From: Mesostigma viride
Lineage: Eukaryota; Streptophyta; Mesostigmatophyceae; Mesostigmatales; Mesostigmataceae
Length of the DNA stretch: 64,000 bases
Direction: 5' to 3'
Assembly: GCA_009746045.1 (NCBI GenBank)
Contig: RPFO01000253.1
Location: 1,934,888 to 1,998,887 of the forward strand
The position numbers were made by a program, and so were the translations under genes. The notes beneath the pieces were generated by a model. It did no database searches and was not told the origin of the DNA. It worked only from the letters and a program-made list of their open reading frames with translations. Position 1 is the stretch's first letter; each line of letters begins with the position of its first letter. Shown here piece after piece: positions 29,833 to 38,828 of this stretch.

Positions 29833-29910
29833 GGTAGCAGAAGAAAAATCGGCGCCGCTGGACTCGGGCGGGAGCAGCACCACCATGATGATGTCATGAG
29901 CGCAGATAAT

Positions 29911-31894
29911 TTATCCCGACCTGACGGCCACGATCACGGCGATCAGCGCGAGGGCGATCCCCATCACGGCGGCGATCGCGATGTTCGTGTCCGACCAAAA
30001 CGTATCCTCGTCCTCCTTCTTCGCGTCGGCGGTCGTCGTCGGCGCCGCGGCGGAGTCATCGGGTGCGGCGACATCGTCGCGCGGGGGCGGTTCCGACAAC
30101 CCCCACAACTCGTCCGGACTGGCGAACAGTCCGACCTCCGCGAACCGGTCGCGGAATTGTTTGGCCACCTCGAGATCGTCCGGTCTTCCAGTGACCCTCA
30201 GTCCGCGGACGTAATCGACGATCTTTTTCTTTCGGATGGCCTCAGGGACCCCGCTAGCGGGGTCCTCGAGTTTTGCCTTGAGCACGTCGGAGTTCGGGTG
30301 ACATTTGGCGAAGGCGAACGAGTAATTCGGGACCGCCTTGAATTCGTCTGTTTTCCACTTGTCGACGAGATAGTCGGCCATCACGGCGGGGCGTCGACAT
30401 TTCACGTCCGAAACCGTTCCGTCCCAATTTTTGACGGATACCTTGTCGGGATAGTCCTGCGCATTGAGCGCGGCTTCGACCGCCTCTTGCCCCGTGGTCG
30501 CGACGTCGACCGCGGGCGCGGTCGTCGCGGGGGGAGCGGGAGACACGGGAGATGGACTCGCGGTCGTGACGGCAGACAACGGCGGATGGACCGCGTAGTT
30601 CAGCGCCCACGCCATTTTCGCGACGTCCCTCGATCGCGTCTCCTCCACCTTCTGGATTCTCTTGCTGAGGGCGAGACCGGGGATCGCCGATTGCTCCATC
30701 GTGCGCCACACCCACGACGGCTGCTTTATGCCTCTCGTCACGCCCCCCGTATCCGGGCTGAGGATCGGGACCGTGGCGGGTACCCGGTCTGACATGAGGA
30801 GATCCATCGCGTCGGACGTGAGTTCCTTCTCCTTGGTCAGCGCGTCCACGACCCTCGGCGCCAGCCACGCCTCGAGCGTATCGCGGTACGTGGTAAACAT
30901 CCAGACGCTCGGCTGCTCTCTTCCGTCGATATACCCCAGCATCGTCGCGGTGGTCATGAGCGCGCGAAAATCGGACATGTATTGCGGTCTTTGGGAAGCG
31001 ACCCACGCCCCCCTGATAATGGTATCCCTGACGGCGTCCTCCCTCGCCTTTCGGGGCATCTGGGCGTCCGCGTCTTTATCGTTCCATCGATGCGTCTTTT
31101 TCCATCCGTTTTCGGCCACCAGGGAATCGTACAATCGCGCGGGGACTCGCGAGGAGAAACCGGACGCGTAGTTCGCGTAATCCGGAGTCGACGCGGGTGG
31201 CTCGGCGGGCGACGCGGCGGGCGACACGACAGACGGCGGGATCGGAGTCGTCGCGACGGGCGAGGGCGCGACGGGGGGCGGAGCGCTCACGTCGTAATTC
31301 CTCGCCCACGCGAGCCGCCTGGCGGCCGTCGCGTTGGAGGAGGACATGGTCGCCGCGTACTCTTGCATCGCCTTGACGCGGGCGTCGAGAACCAAGGACG
31401 GGACGCGCGCCTGTTCGAGCGCGGTCCACACCCAGAACTTCGGCACCGTGTTGCCCGTCTTCGATCCGTTCGATCGATCGATCTCGGGAATGACGGGGAC
31501 GGTCGCGCTCGCGTCCCGCGGACGCATGCCGTGATTCGCCTCGGTCGTGTCGAGATCCCCCTCGTACGTCAGCGCCCTCTGGATATCCCCCGTCAGAAAG
31601 CTCGCGCTCATGTCGCGGAACTTGTCCCACGCCCACACGGGCACCTGGTCCTTCCTCGGACCCGATGACCCCCTTGGCATTCGCGGCGTTCCTCAGTCGC
31701 TCGTACACGACTTGCGGCCCGCCCGACTCCCTCTTGTTCGCGCTCTTCTCCACCGCGGCCGCCGCGGCCGCGACGATCATGAACTCGCGAACGGCGAACA
31801 CCGTCGTTTCGTCGGGCGCCGCGTCCTTGGAGTTCTCGAGAGAGATCGCCAGCATCGTCAACTCGCGCGATCCGACGTCTGTCAACGCGGACAT
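29911..31894 (-). pseudogene. Viral protein with internal repeats and C-terminal TM, frameshifted near 31665
   Basis: The natural start appears to be the ATG at 31894 (MSALTDVGSRELTMLAISLENS), but that frame turns to nonsense after YERLRNAANAKG. The sensible sequence resumes one frame over at ~31670 (KDQVPVWAWDKFRDM) and runs 580 codons. A one-base indel in a G/C-rich stretch at 31660-31680 is likely. The body has a duplicated module: VPKFWVWTALEQARVPSL..AWARNY and QPSWVWRTMEQSAIPGL..AWALNY. Each is followed by a Pro/Ala/Val-rich linker. The end has a TM segment (IAIAAVMGIALALIAVIVAV). Probably a structural or membrane protein; function unknown. An ATTTATTTCC motif lies ~20 bp upstream. Confidence 0.6.
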
Positions 31895-31921
31895 CGCTTT
31901 CTACTCTGAGCTCGGAAATAA

Positions 31922-33865
31922 ATGCCGCGCATACTTCAAACGATGACCGTTCACCCGTTACCGTCTCGATGGCCGGACGCGGAGACGGAACGGCCGTCGA
32001 CGACGCAGGCGTTCATAAGAGACTATTTCGAGGGGCGCATCCGCGGCGAACCGCCCCCGCCTCATCGCGCGGTAGGAAAGAACTCGTGTTCGATCGCGGA
32101 TTTCAAGCAGGCACCGCAGCAGGCCGTCGTGAACATGTACCTCAGGTACGTGGCCCGACACGGGAGCCAACACCGCGGGTTCCTGGCGTGGCATTCGACG
32201 GGGTCCGGCAAGACCTGCACGGCGCTCGGCGCGATCGACGCGTTCTGGGACACCGATCGGCCGATCTACCTGGCCACGAGTCGCGAGAACGCCAGCAACA
32301 ACTCGATCGAGGAGTACGGCAAGTGCGCGGCGCTGTTCCCCCGATTCGGGGGGATGACGCCGGCGCAGGCGACGACCGCCATCCGGTCGCGAGTCGGCAA
32401 GGGCAAGATCTTGAGTTTCCCCCAGTTGGCGCACGAAACGGGCGCGCATCGTCCGAACCGGCACGCGGACCCCGACCTCCTGCGCGACGCGGTCCTGATC
32501 ATGGACGAGGTGCAGAACCTGTTCCGCCCGCTCCCGGGCCAGGCGGGCGAGCACGACGCCCTCCGCGGATTGCTGGACAAACCGTCGAAGCGCACGCAGG
32601 GACTGTACATGGTGATCCTGAGCGGGACGCCGGGGGACACGGAACAGGAGATCTCGTGGCTCTTGTCCATGATCAAGGGTTCGCGCGTGGGTCCCGACTC
32701 GCCTCTATCCGCGTACGCGGGCCTGTGTTCGTACGTCGACTACGCCGGCGACGCGTCCGTGTACCCCGCGCGGAAACCGGACGCCGTGCACATCACGGAG
32801 CCGAGCGCCGAACAGCGGGCGGCCTTGCGCAAACGTCTTAGCACGGCCAAGGATACGCCGAGCCAATCCGAACGGTTCCTGTACGAGCCTCGCAGGGTGA
32901 CGAACGGCTTGAAAATGTCGCACTTATCGGGCGCGCGACTCTTGCAATCTCTCCCTAAACTGTCGCCGAAGATGAAGGAGATCGCGCTCACGATCTCGAA
33001 ACACCCGAACGAAAAACACTACCTGTACTCCGCCTTCAACGCGGGCGGGATCCGGGACGTGGCGCGCGTGTTAGACGCGCTCGGATACGCTCCCCTCCCG
33101 ATGTCCGGCGCCCTCCCGACGACCGCCCACAAACGGTACGTTCTCCTGGGATCGGACTCGAACCCGACGACGGACGCCGGGTTGCGGAGGATCCGACAGG
33201 TGTTCAACGCTCCCGACAACGCGGACGGGCGCATATTGCAGATCATCCTGGCGAGGAAACGGTTCAACGAGGGGTTGGACCTGAAGAGCGTGCGCCACAT
33301 CCACATCATGGAGCCGCTCCTTTCCGTCAACGCGGAACGCCAGACGATCGCGCGGGCCGTGCGGCACTGCTCCCACCTGCAAGTGGACAAGAAGAAGTGG
33401 GACGTGACCGTCCACCGGTACTTGACGCGCGACGGGGTCGACGACCGCGTGAAAAAGGAGGCCGAGAAGAGGGACCGCGACGAGGCGGTGTCCCGCATGC
33501 TGTCGAACCTCCGCATCACGGCGATCGATTGCCGCCTGATGAGCCGATTGCACAACCAGAAGGAGTGGATGCGCGCGGGCGACCGCGAGCCCATCGCGTG
33601 CATGCCGACGCGGGCGGAAGAAATGACCCGCGCCGTCGTGAGCGGCGCGAAGACGGCGGGCCGCGCCGCGGTCGCCGGGGCCGGGGCGATGGCTCGTATC
33701 GGCAAACGCGCCGTCTTCGCCGCCGGTCGGAACATGATGAGCAACGCGCGCGTGTTCGCGAGGGACGGACGCGCGGCGGCCAAGAAGGCGGAGACGGCGT
33801 ACCGCATGCTGAAGACGCCGCTCGGACAGCTCGTATACGACCCGGTGTTCAACCGGAAGAGGTAG
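31922..33865 (+). CDS. SF2 DEAD/DEAH-like helicase-NTPase, poxvirus D6/D11-like NCLDV family
   Basis: 647 aa. Motif I HSTGSGKTCTALGAI (residues ~95), Ia-like PIYLATSRENAS, motif II LIMDEVQNLF (~190; DEVQ rather than DEAH), motif III ILSGTPGDTEQE, and C-terminal motifs FNEGLDLKSVRHIHIMEPL with QTIARAVRHCSH (motif VI, ~480). This combination is that of the NCLDV D6R/D11L-like helicases, which act in viral early transcription or termination inside virions. The last ~120 residues are Ala/Arg-rich and basic. GGAAATAA immediately precedes the ATG. The 3' end overlaps the convergent membrane-protein gene by 17 bp. Intact. Confidence 0.85.
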   Translation: MPRILQTMTVHPLPSRWPDAETERPSTTQAFIRDYFEGRIRGEPPPPHRAVGKNSCSIADFKQAPQQAVVNMYLRYVARHGSQHRGFLAWHSTGSGKTCTALGAIDAFWDTDRPIYLATSRENASNNSIEEYGKCAALFPRFGGMTPAQATTAIRSRVGKGKILSFPQLAHETGAHRPNRHADPDLLRDAVLIMDEVQNLFRPLPGQAGEHDALRGLLDKPSKRTQGLYMVILSGTPGDTEQEISWLLSMIKGSRVGPDSPLSAYAGLCSYVDYAGDASVYPARKPDAVHITEPSAEQRAALRKRLSTAKDTPSQSERFLYEPRRVTNGLKMSHLSGARLLQSLPKLSPKMKEIALTISKHPNEKHYLYSAFNAGGIRDVARVLDALGYAPLPMSGALPTTAHKRYVLLGSDSNPTTDAGLRRIRQVFNAPDNADGRILQIILARKRFNEGLDLKSVRHIHIMEPLLSVNAERQTIARAVRHCSHLQVDKKKWDVTVHRYLTRDGVDDRVKKEAEKRDRDEAVSRMLSNLRITAIDCRLMSRLHNQKEWMRAGDREPIACMPTRAEEMTRAVVSGAKTAGRAAVAGAGAMARIGKRAVFAAGRNMMSNARVFARDGRAAAKKAETAYRMLKTPLGQLVYDPVFNRKR

Positions 33866-35081
33866 CCGGCGCGGAGGGCGCGGCGGTGGAAGGGGGCGGC
33901 GCGTGGCCCAAGCCGTGCGCGATCTTGGTCATGGTCGTCGTTTTTCCGACGTTCGTGATGAAGACGCCGTACGACGCGACGAGCGCGGTGCACTGGGTGA
34001 ACAGACTGACCGAGTCCTTGAAGTCGGCGCGGAAGAGGATGGCGCCCGCGGGGACCAGCATGAGAACGAGGGCGCAGACCAGGAGGAACGAGGTCTCGAG
34101 TCGATCGGACTTGGCCACCGGGACCAGCTCGATCTTCCCCTCCGCGTCGAGCCGCACGTCCTTGCGCGACCAGTACATGTTTTTCGCGTGACTCGCGAAC
34201 GTGTCGATACCCAACGTCGCCTTCTTGCCTTCGAACAAGACATCGTTGAGCTTTTCGATCTTCGTCTGTTTGTCGTCCTTGCTGGACACGACGAGGGACG
34301 CGTTGTGCGCCGCCGCGACGACGTGATCCATCGGCACCGCGATGCCTTTCATCAACCCCCACGACGCCAGTTCCGTGACGCCCGTCAAACACGTCATGAG
34401 CGCGGACATCGCCACGAGTTTCCAGCTCGTCGACCGGCGGCCCAGCATCGCGGCCACGATCGCCATGGAGAACGTGATCAGGGTGGGGGAGAGCAGTTTG
34501 AGCGTCACCTTCCACTCGTCGTTCTCCAATCGCGGGACCGGTTTCTCGGCGATCCTGTTGTACGTGTCCGCGTAAAAGGGGACGACGGCCAGCTTGACGA
34601 ACACGTACTGTCCGAGCAAGATCACGCCCAAACTCCCGAGAGTGGACACTCCCACCGTCCACTTCCCCTCCTCGATCGGTGTCCTGACCGCCTGGCCGCG
34701 CAAGGCGTAATACGACCCCCCGGCGCCCAGGATCGCGATCAACACGTACGACACCATCGTGAGCCACATCAGACCGGTCCCGCCCATATCGTCGTACACC
34801 TTCTCCGCCCCCCCGTCCTTGGCGGCGACCCCCTTGAACACGCTGTCCGCGAGCGCGTCCATCCCGACGTCGCCCGGTTCGATCGGATCGTTGGCGCCCT
34901 CCCCCAATTGAGACGCCACCTGTCTGCGTATGGCCCGTTTCGCGGCCGTGTTGATCTCTAGCCGGATGTACAAAAGGAGGAGGAGCATCTCCACGCCCAT
35001 GACGAAAGAGGACATCACGGCGGTCGCGCCCCACAACGTCAACGGTCCCCGCGCCATCTTTATAAGAGTAACGTGCGACAT
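33849..35081 (-). CDS. Polytopic membrane protein, ~410 aa
   Basis: I take the ATG at 35081 (MSHVTLIKMARG); a longer frame begins at a GTG inside the tandem repeats. Hydrophobic segments: ~LWGATAVMSSFVMGVEMLLLLLY, LTMVSYVLIAILGAGGSYY, GVILLGQYVFVKLAVVPFY, LITFSMAIVAAMLG, LVAMSALMTCLTGV, FLLVCALVLMLVPAGAIL and ALVASYGVFITN, i.e. about seven. The tail is Pro/Ala-rich. No family recognised. It may be a virion or ER-derived inner-membrane protein. Confidence 0.6.
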   Translation of the reverse strand: MSHVTLIKMARGPLTLWGATAVMSSFVMGVEMLLLLLYIRLEINTAAKRAIRRQVASQLGEGANDPIEPGDVGMDALADSVFKGVAAKDGGAEKVYDDMGGTGLMWLTMVSYVLIAILGAGGSYYALRGQAVRTPIEEGKWTVGVSTLGSLGVILLGQYVFVKLAVVPFYADTYNRIAEKPVPRLENDEWKVTLKLLSPTLITFSMAIVAAMLGRRSTSWKLVAMSALMTCLTGVTELASWGLMKGIAVPMDHVVAAAHNASLVVSSKDDKQTKIEKLNDVLFEGKKATLGIDTFASHAKNMYWSRKDVRLDAEGKIELVPVAKSDRLETSFLLVCALVLMLVPAGAILFRADFKDSVSLFTQCTALVASYGVFITNVGKTTTMTKIAHGLGHAPPPSTAAPSAPATSSG

Positions 35082-35107
35082 TTTCCTCTGTCGCGCCACG
35101 TCCGTTT

Positions 35108-35512
35108 TTCGAGCGCTGATGCTCTCGGCCGTCACGAAAAACTCTTTTTCGGAAACTGCTGCTCTCGACCGTCACGAAAACTTTTTTTTCGGAAACTGAT
35201 GCTCTTGACCGTCACGAAAACTTTTTTTCGGAAACTGATGCTCTCGACCGTCACGAAATTTTTTTTTTCGGAAACTGATGCTCTCGACCGTCACGAAAAA
35301 CGTTTTTTTCGGAAACTTATGCTCTCGACCGTCACGAAAAACTTTTTTTCGGGAACTTATGCTTTCGGACGTCACGAAAACTTTTTTTCGGAAACTGATG
35401 CTCTCGACCGTCACGAAAACTTTTTTTCGGAAACTGATGCTCTCGATTGTCACGAATTTTTTTTTTTCGGAAACTGATGCGCTCGACCGTCACGCATTTT
35501 TTCTTCGCGAAA
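35108..35512 (+). repeat. Ten-copy ~40-bp tandem repeat between divergent viral genes
   Basis: Each unit carries a T-run, CGGAAACTGATGCTCTCGAC and CGTCACGAAAA; the CGTCACG anchor (or a one-base variant) recurs about ten times every 39-42 bp. It lies between the starts of a minus-strand gene (35081) and a plus-strand gene (35622). Open frames through it are artefacts. It is either a regulatory array or part of a replication origin. Confidence 0.9.
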
Positions 35513-35521
35513 CGGTCCTGC

Positions 35522-35599
35522 CGTCGCGTTCCCGGCCGCTCTTTGAGTCGACAAGTCCGTGCTGGACTTGTCGACCAAAGAAAGCCCGCGAACGCGACG
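35522..35599. repeat. 78-nt palindrome with a strong central hairpin
   Basis: Outer arms CGTCGCGTTC (35522-35531) and GAACGCGACG (35590-35599). Inner perfect 12-bp stem GTCGACAAGTCC / GGACTTGTCGAC (35547-35558, 35564-35575) with a 5-base loop, extended by CTTTG/CAAAG with one bulged A. It is next to the tandem repeats and immediately before GTTTATTT. Confidence 0.88.
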
Positions 35600-35606
35600 T
35601 TTATTT
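35599..35606 (+). promoter_or_regulatory. GTTTATTT motif before the 35622 gene
   Basis: A T-rich core 15 bp before the ATG, matching the motif seen upstream of the RNR gene and the 37104 gene. Confidence 0.4.
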
Positions 35607-35621
35607 CTCCGATGGTACTAA

Positions 35622-36149
35622 ATGGACTGCGTGCTCGAAGGAGTCGCGCGACCCCATCCGAGTCGCGACAAACGGACCCAGGTGCTCGTGTGCGGGACCA
35701 ACCTCAAGTACGACACCACGTTCCGACTGCCGTACCCGATCACCTCCGTGAAATCCTGTCGCCTCATGTGGGCGTCGATCCCGGGCGTGTCGAGCACGAC
35801 GACGGCCGCGTACGTGAAGATCGGCGGCCAGGTCATCAACAAAGTCCACGCCGCCATCCCCGTGAAATACGTGCATGGCACAGCCCTCTCCTTGCCCGAA
35901 ACGTTTTCGACGCTGAACCCGTCCGACTTCGCGGCGGGACGGGGCCACTTCTTCGTCATCCCGAACTCGGTGGAGACGTACATCCCCGTGAACGACACCG
36001 ACGAAACGGTGCTGTTCTCTCCCGAACTGTCCAACGTGACGGAGATCGAGGTGGAACTCTACGCGCTGCCCAATCCCACACGCGAGTTATTGTACCTGAA
36101 CAAAGACACGTTCTCCATGTTATTAGAGTTCGTATCCTCCCATCGGTGA
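35622..36149 (+). CDS. Probable virion protein, 175 aa, beta-rich
   Basis: ATG at 35622 (MDCVLEGVARPHPSRDKR); an out-of-frame ATG lies 10 bp upstream. The product is beta-type: TQVLVCGTNLKYDTTFRLPYPI, SCRLMWASIPGV, FVIPNSVETYIPVN, EIEVELYALPNPTRELLYLN. There are no membrane segments. The pattern suggests a capsid-associated or minor structural protein, but I cannot name a family. The stop overlaps the convergent gene by 27 bp. Confidence 0.5.
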   Translation: MDCVLEGVARPHPSRDKRTQVLVCGTNLKYDTTFRLPYPITSVKSCRLMWASIPGVSSTTTAAYVKIGGQVINKVHAAIPVKYVHGTALSLPETFSTLNPSDFAAGRGHFFVIPNSVETYIPVNDTDETVLFSPELSNVTEIEVELYALPNPTRELLYLNKDTFSMLLEFVSSHR

Positions 36150-36503
36150 ATAGATATCCTCAAACTGCCCCGTGAGGAGGATGGTCCGCGGCTTGTCGGC
36201 CGCGGCGGCCTTCTGTCGCTCTTCCAGACGCATTTTGATGACGCGCAGGCGGGACTCCTCGAGTCTCGCGATCTGCGCGGACCGGCGAGCCTCCGACATC
36301 GCGAACATCTTGTCCAAATCGAAGTGGGTCAGCCGTCGCGACCCCTCGCGATTCCAGTCGTCCGTGTTCGGAGACACGAAAGGCATGGCGTCTATGTCGG
36401 CCGCGCGAAAGTCCGCTTCGTACGGGTACTCGGACCGGTTGACGGAACGTCTCTTTCCCGTGCCGGGAGCGAACACGAGACCGCGCACCAACGACTTGTC
36501 CAT
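36123..36503 (-). CDS. Charged helical protein, 126 aa
   Basis: ATG at 36503. The N-terminal half is polar; residues ~65-105 are a long charged helix (LDKMFAMSEARRSAQIARLEESRLRVIKMRLEERQK), likely coiled coil. The end is hydrophobic/aromatic (TILLTGQFEDIYSPMGGYEL). No family recognised. Confidence 0.5.
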   Translation of the reverse strand: MDKSLVRGLVFAPGTGKRRSVNRSEYPYEADFRAADIDAMPFVSPNTDDWNREGSRRLTHFDLDKMFAMSEARRSAQIARLEESRLRVIKMRLEERQKAAAADKPRTILLTGQFEDIYSPMGGYEL

Positions 36504-36519
36504 CCTATACCAAGTACCA

Positions 36520-36912
36520 TCACATATTTCGGACGGACGTGGCCTTTTCGATCGCCCGGATGGCGTCGGCGATCTTCAGACCGACCAACTCCGCCCCCTC
36601 GCCCCTCCCGCTCGGCCTCGGGATCGGGTCGGCGTCCTTCCTCTCCCTGCCCGTCAACCTCTGTTCGAACCGGTTCTCCAGACGAACGTCGAATTCGAGA
36701 GGAACGAACGGGAGGATGAGCGGCGGGGCCTGCGGCTCGCTCGCCGCCATGGCCCTCGCCGCCGTCGCGAGGTCAAGACCGTAATCGGCGCCCCAACCCA
36801 TCGCGGTCAAAGGACCGGGGTCCGCGCCCACCTTCGTGGGCAGCGTGCTCTCCGCGGGAACGGGTGCGCTCACTGCCGGCCCTGTAAACGGAGCTCCTTC
36901 AAAGTCCGCCAT
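36520..36912 (-). CDS. Hypothetical protein, 130 aa
   Basis: ATG at 36912. The N-terminus is Pro/Ala-rich. The C-terminal part (PLEFDVRLENRFEQRLTGRERKDADPIPRPSGRG..GLKIADAIRAIEKA) looks like a compact segment. It lies 16 bp upstream of the preceding minus-strand gene and is probably expressed in the same series. Function unknown. Confidence 0.45.
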   Translation of the reverse strand: MADFEGAPFTGPAVSAPVPAESTLPTKVGADPGPLTAMGWGADYGLDLATAARAMAASEPQAPPLILPFVPLEFDVRLENRFEQRLTGRERKDADPIPRPSGRGEGAELVGLKIADAIRAIEKATSVRNM

Positions 36913-36934
36913 TCGTAGTATTACAGAGAGATAT

Positions 36935-37057
36935 TTAGCCCCCGCCGAAGGGCATCATCAGGACGGACGCCCTCGCGTGGTGACGGCGGCGGCGGTGCGC
37001 GGCGCCGGAGTGACCCCTCTTCAGGAACCTCCCCGTGATCTTGCTTCGGATCGGCAT
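36935..37057 (-). CDS. Very basic small peptide, 40 aa
   Basis: ATG at 37057. MPIRSKITGRFLKRG is followed by an Arg/His cluster (AHRRRRHHARAS) and a short hydrophobic Gly end. The composition is that of a small DNA-condensing core peptide, but this is inference. It fits exactly between two other genes. Confidence 0.4.
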   Translation of the reverse strand: MPIRSKITGRFLKRGHSGAAHRRRRHHARASVLMMPFGGG

Positions 37058-37103
37058 GAGACGTATAGTGAAGGGACAGATTTTTATTTTGGGAGGGAGG
37101 TTT

Positions 37104-37619
37104 ATGGAGCGACTTTGGGTCGCGTCGATCGTGATCGTCGTCGCGGTCCTGACGTACTTTTTCGCGATCCGCCGGCGGGGATCCGACAGCGCGCCGACCG
37201 TGACGCCGGACAAGATCGATCCCACGTACGCGGGGACGGACGTCTTCCCCGCGTCGCGCATGACCGCCGAGGAGTTCTCCGGCCACAAGTTCCGATCCAA
37301 GTCGGTCGGCGCCGGCGGGATGCGACTCGTGTCGACGGACGACGGAAAAGTGGGCGTCGTCGAGATCGCGGAGTCGAACGGCGTCCCCTTCGAATTGCAG
37401 AGGCCGAGCCACGTCGGCATGATGGACGCCGCAACGGCCGTGCAGAAGATTCGCGAGAAGAACTCTCCGGAATGGACCGTGACGGACGGCGGGTCGGTCG
37501 ATAACGACACGATGTACGTCGGCATGAAACGATCCGATTCGCCGGGCCAAAAGGTGGTGCTGTTCCGCCCCGTCGTCGTGAAGGAGAACAAAGCCTTCAA
37601 GAGGCCGGAGGCGTCGTGA
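37104..37619 (+). CDS. N-terminally anchored membrane protein, 171 aa
   Basis: ATG at 37104, preceded at 37081 by TTTTTATTTTGGG. Residues 4-20 form one TM segment (LWVASIVIVVAVLTYFFAI), followed by RRR, so the protein is probably N-out/C-in or a type II anchor. The ~140-residue soluble part has no recognised fold. Intact. Confidence 0.55.
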   Translation: MERLWVASIVIVVAVLTYFFAIRRRGSDSAPTVTPDKIDPTYAGTDVFPASRMTAEEFSGHKFRSKSVGAGGMRLVSTDDGKVGVVEIAESNGVPFELQRPSHVGMMDAATAVQKIREKNSPEWTVTDGGSVDNDTMYVGMKRSDSPGQKVVLFRPVVVKENKAFKRPEAS

Positions 37620-37636
37620 CTTCCGAGCAAACGAGA

Positions 37637-38101
37637 ATGACTTCCGCGTTCCTACCCTACCGACGTCCGACTTCGGCGTTCCGGCCTTACAGCCGCCCGG
37701 CTTCGGCGTTCCGACCCTACAAACGCCCCGCGCCCGCGCCGCGCTCGAAACCGCCGTGCGTCCACGGCCGAAGCAAGAGGTGGTGCAGAGTGTGCTCCCC
37801 TCGCTCGTTCTGCCCGTGCGGGACGTTCCGATACAACTGCACCGCGTGTCGCGGCTTGGGCATCTGTCGACACAAGAGGGCCCGCTCGCGGTGCGTCTCT
37901 TGCAAGTTGGAGAACGCGGGCGGAAGCCAATTGTGCGAGCACCTGCGGGTGCGAGGGGAGTGCCTCCTATGTTTCCGACTCGGACGGGAGTGCACGGGTC
38001 TGTGCGGGTGCACCCCCCCAAAAAGGAAGCGGCGGTGCAAGACCTGCCGCGCGAACGACCGCGGTGTCGACGCAAAAGAGGACGTGCATGAATTGTCCTA
38101 A
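37637..38101 (+). CDS. Cys-rich zinc-binding repeat protein, 154 aa
   Basis: ATG at 37637, 17 bp after the previous stop; an upstream GTG at 37616 also opens the frame. The N-terminus has a degenerate nine-residue repeat (SAFLPYRRPT, SAFRPYSRPA, SAFRPYKRPA). From residue ~40 on, Cys/His pairs recur: CVHGRSKRWCRVC, CPCGTFRYNCTAC, CRHKRARSRCVSC, CEHLRVRGECLLC, CKTC. This is the CxHxxxxxxCxxC repeat of NCLDV Cys-rich proteins, presumably zinc ribbons. The 3' end overlaps the convergent membrane-protein gene. Confidence 0.6.
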   Translation: MTSAFLPYRRPTSAFRPYSRPASAFRPYKRPAPAPRSKPPCVHGRSKRWCRVCSPRSFCPCGTFRYNCTACRGLGICRHKRARSRCVSCKLENAGGSQLCEHLRVRGECLLCFRLGRECTGLCGCTPPKRKRRCKTCRANDRGVDAKEDVHELS

Positions 38102-38269
38102 CGCGAACAGAGACGCGAATGTAATCATAAAGTTTATTTGAAATAAACGACTTATCAACAACGCCATCAACAATGTGCCCGCCACATCCACGATCGCTAG
38201 ACCCATAAAACGGTGCGCGTGCGCGCCCTCTCGCGGCACCCCGAAAACGTGTCTCCACTCGCACGCCAT
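37967..38269 (-). CDS. Conserved NCLDV-type small membrane protein
   Basis: ATG at 38269. The first ~68 residues (WRHVFGVPREGAHAHRFMGLAIVDVAG, then LLMALLISRLF and FMITFASLFALGQFMHVLFCVDT) follow a pattern I associate with a small two-TM protein widely shared by giant viruses (FGxPxxGxHxxRxxGxAxxD ... GxxxHxxFxVxT). The final ~30 residues run over the Cys-rich gene and look non-native, so the original stop has probably been lost. Function unknown. Confidence 0.6.
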   Translation of the reverse strand: MACEWRHVFGVPREGAHAHRFMGLAIVDVAGTLLMALLISRLFQINFMITFASLFALGQFMHVLFCVDTAVVRAAGLAPPLPFWGGAPAQTRALPSESET

Positions 38270-38285
38270 CCTATAGACAGCGAAA

Positions 38286-38823
38286 CTATGCGCGGAGTTC
38301 CACTCCTTTCACCCAATCTCCTTTCACGCCCTTGACCTTTTTGTTCGTCACGAACTCGATACCGCGCGCCTCGAACAGCGCGCGCAACTCCTCGACGGTC
38401 GTCCTTCCCTTCCCGGCTTGCCAGAACGGCTCTCCCAGGTACCGCCCCAGGTACGCCTGTCGAAAATCCTTCACCTTGACGTAGCCCTCGGGGGACAGGA
38501 CCGCGAGACCGGACGAGAGAAACGCGGCGGCGTTCTCGGGAGTCGGCGCGGCCGCGTCGGACACGCCCTCCGTGCCGACGGACTCCGCGTCGTCGTCGAC
38601 CGTCGACGCCGGCGGCTGGACGTCCTCGAACGCGCGCAGGGCGTCCCACGCCGGCCACCCGGCCCTCTCCTGAAAAAAGTCCATCCGCCCGCGCTTGAAG
38701 TTGGGATTGGTGTCCCACACCTTGTCGCTCAGCCGGCGCCGGTGTTCGATCATCCACCTCTTGATCTCGCGCGGCACGCGGATCTTCTTCTGCACCATCA
38801 CCAGGAAGAGGGCGTGCAGGTGT
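38286..38823 (-). pseudogene. Viral protein, C-terminal part, split by element B
   Basis: Open from the element B boundary to a stop at 38286. Contains VPREIKRWMIEHRRRLSDKVW, an Asp/Glu/Ser-rich acidic linker, and a C-terminal module (LSPEGYVKVKDFRQAYLGRYLG, TTVEELRALFEARGIEFVTNKK, DWVKGVEL). That module faintly resembles the winged-helix tail of poxvirus D5-like proteins; I would not name it on that. The 5' part is at 50936-51514, in the same frame once element B and one CCGGT copy are removed (about 375 codons). Confidence 0.6.
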
Positions 38824-38828
38824 CCGGT

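Noticed and set aside
33019-35175. 718-codon minus-strand frame overlapping the helicase
   Set aside because: Joins shadow sequence of the helicase with the tandem repeat; the real minus-strand gene is 33849-35081 in another frame.
38132-38148. Perfect palindrome GTTTATTTGAAATAAAC as a terminator or promoter
   Set aside because: It lies inside the small membrane-protein gene 37967-38269 within a hydrophobic coding stretch, so it may be only codon coincidence.
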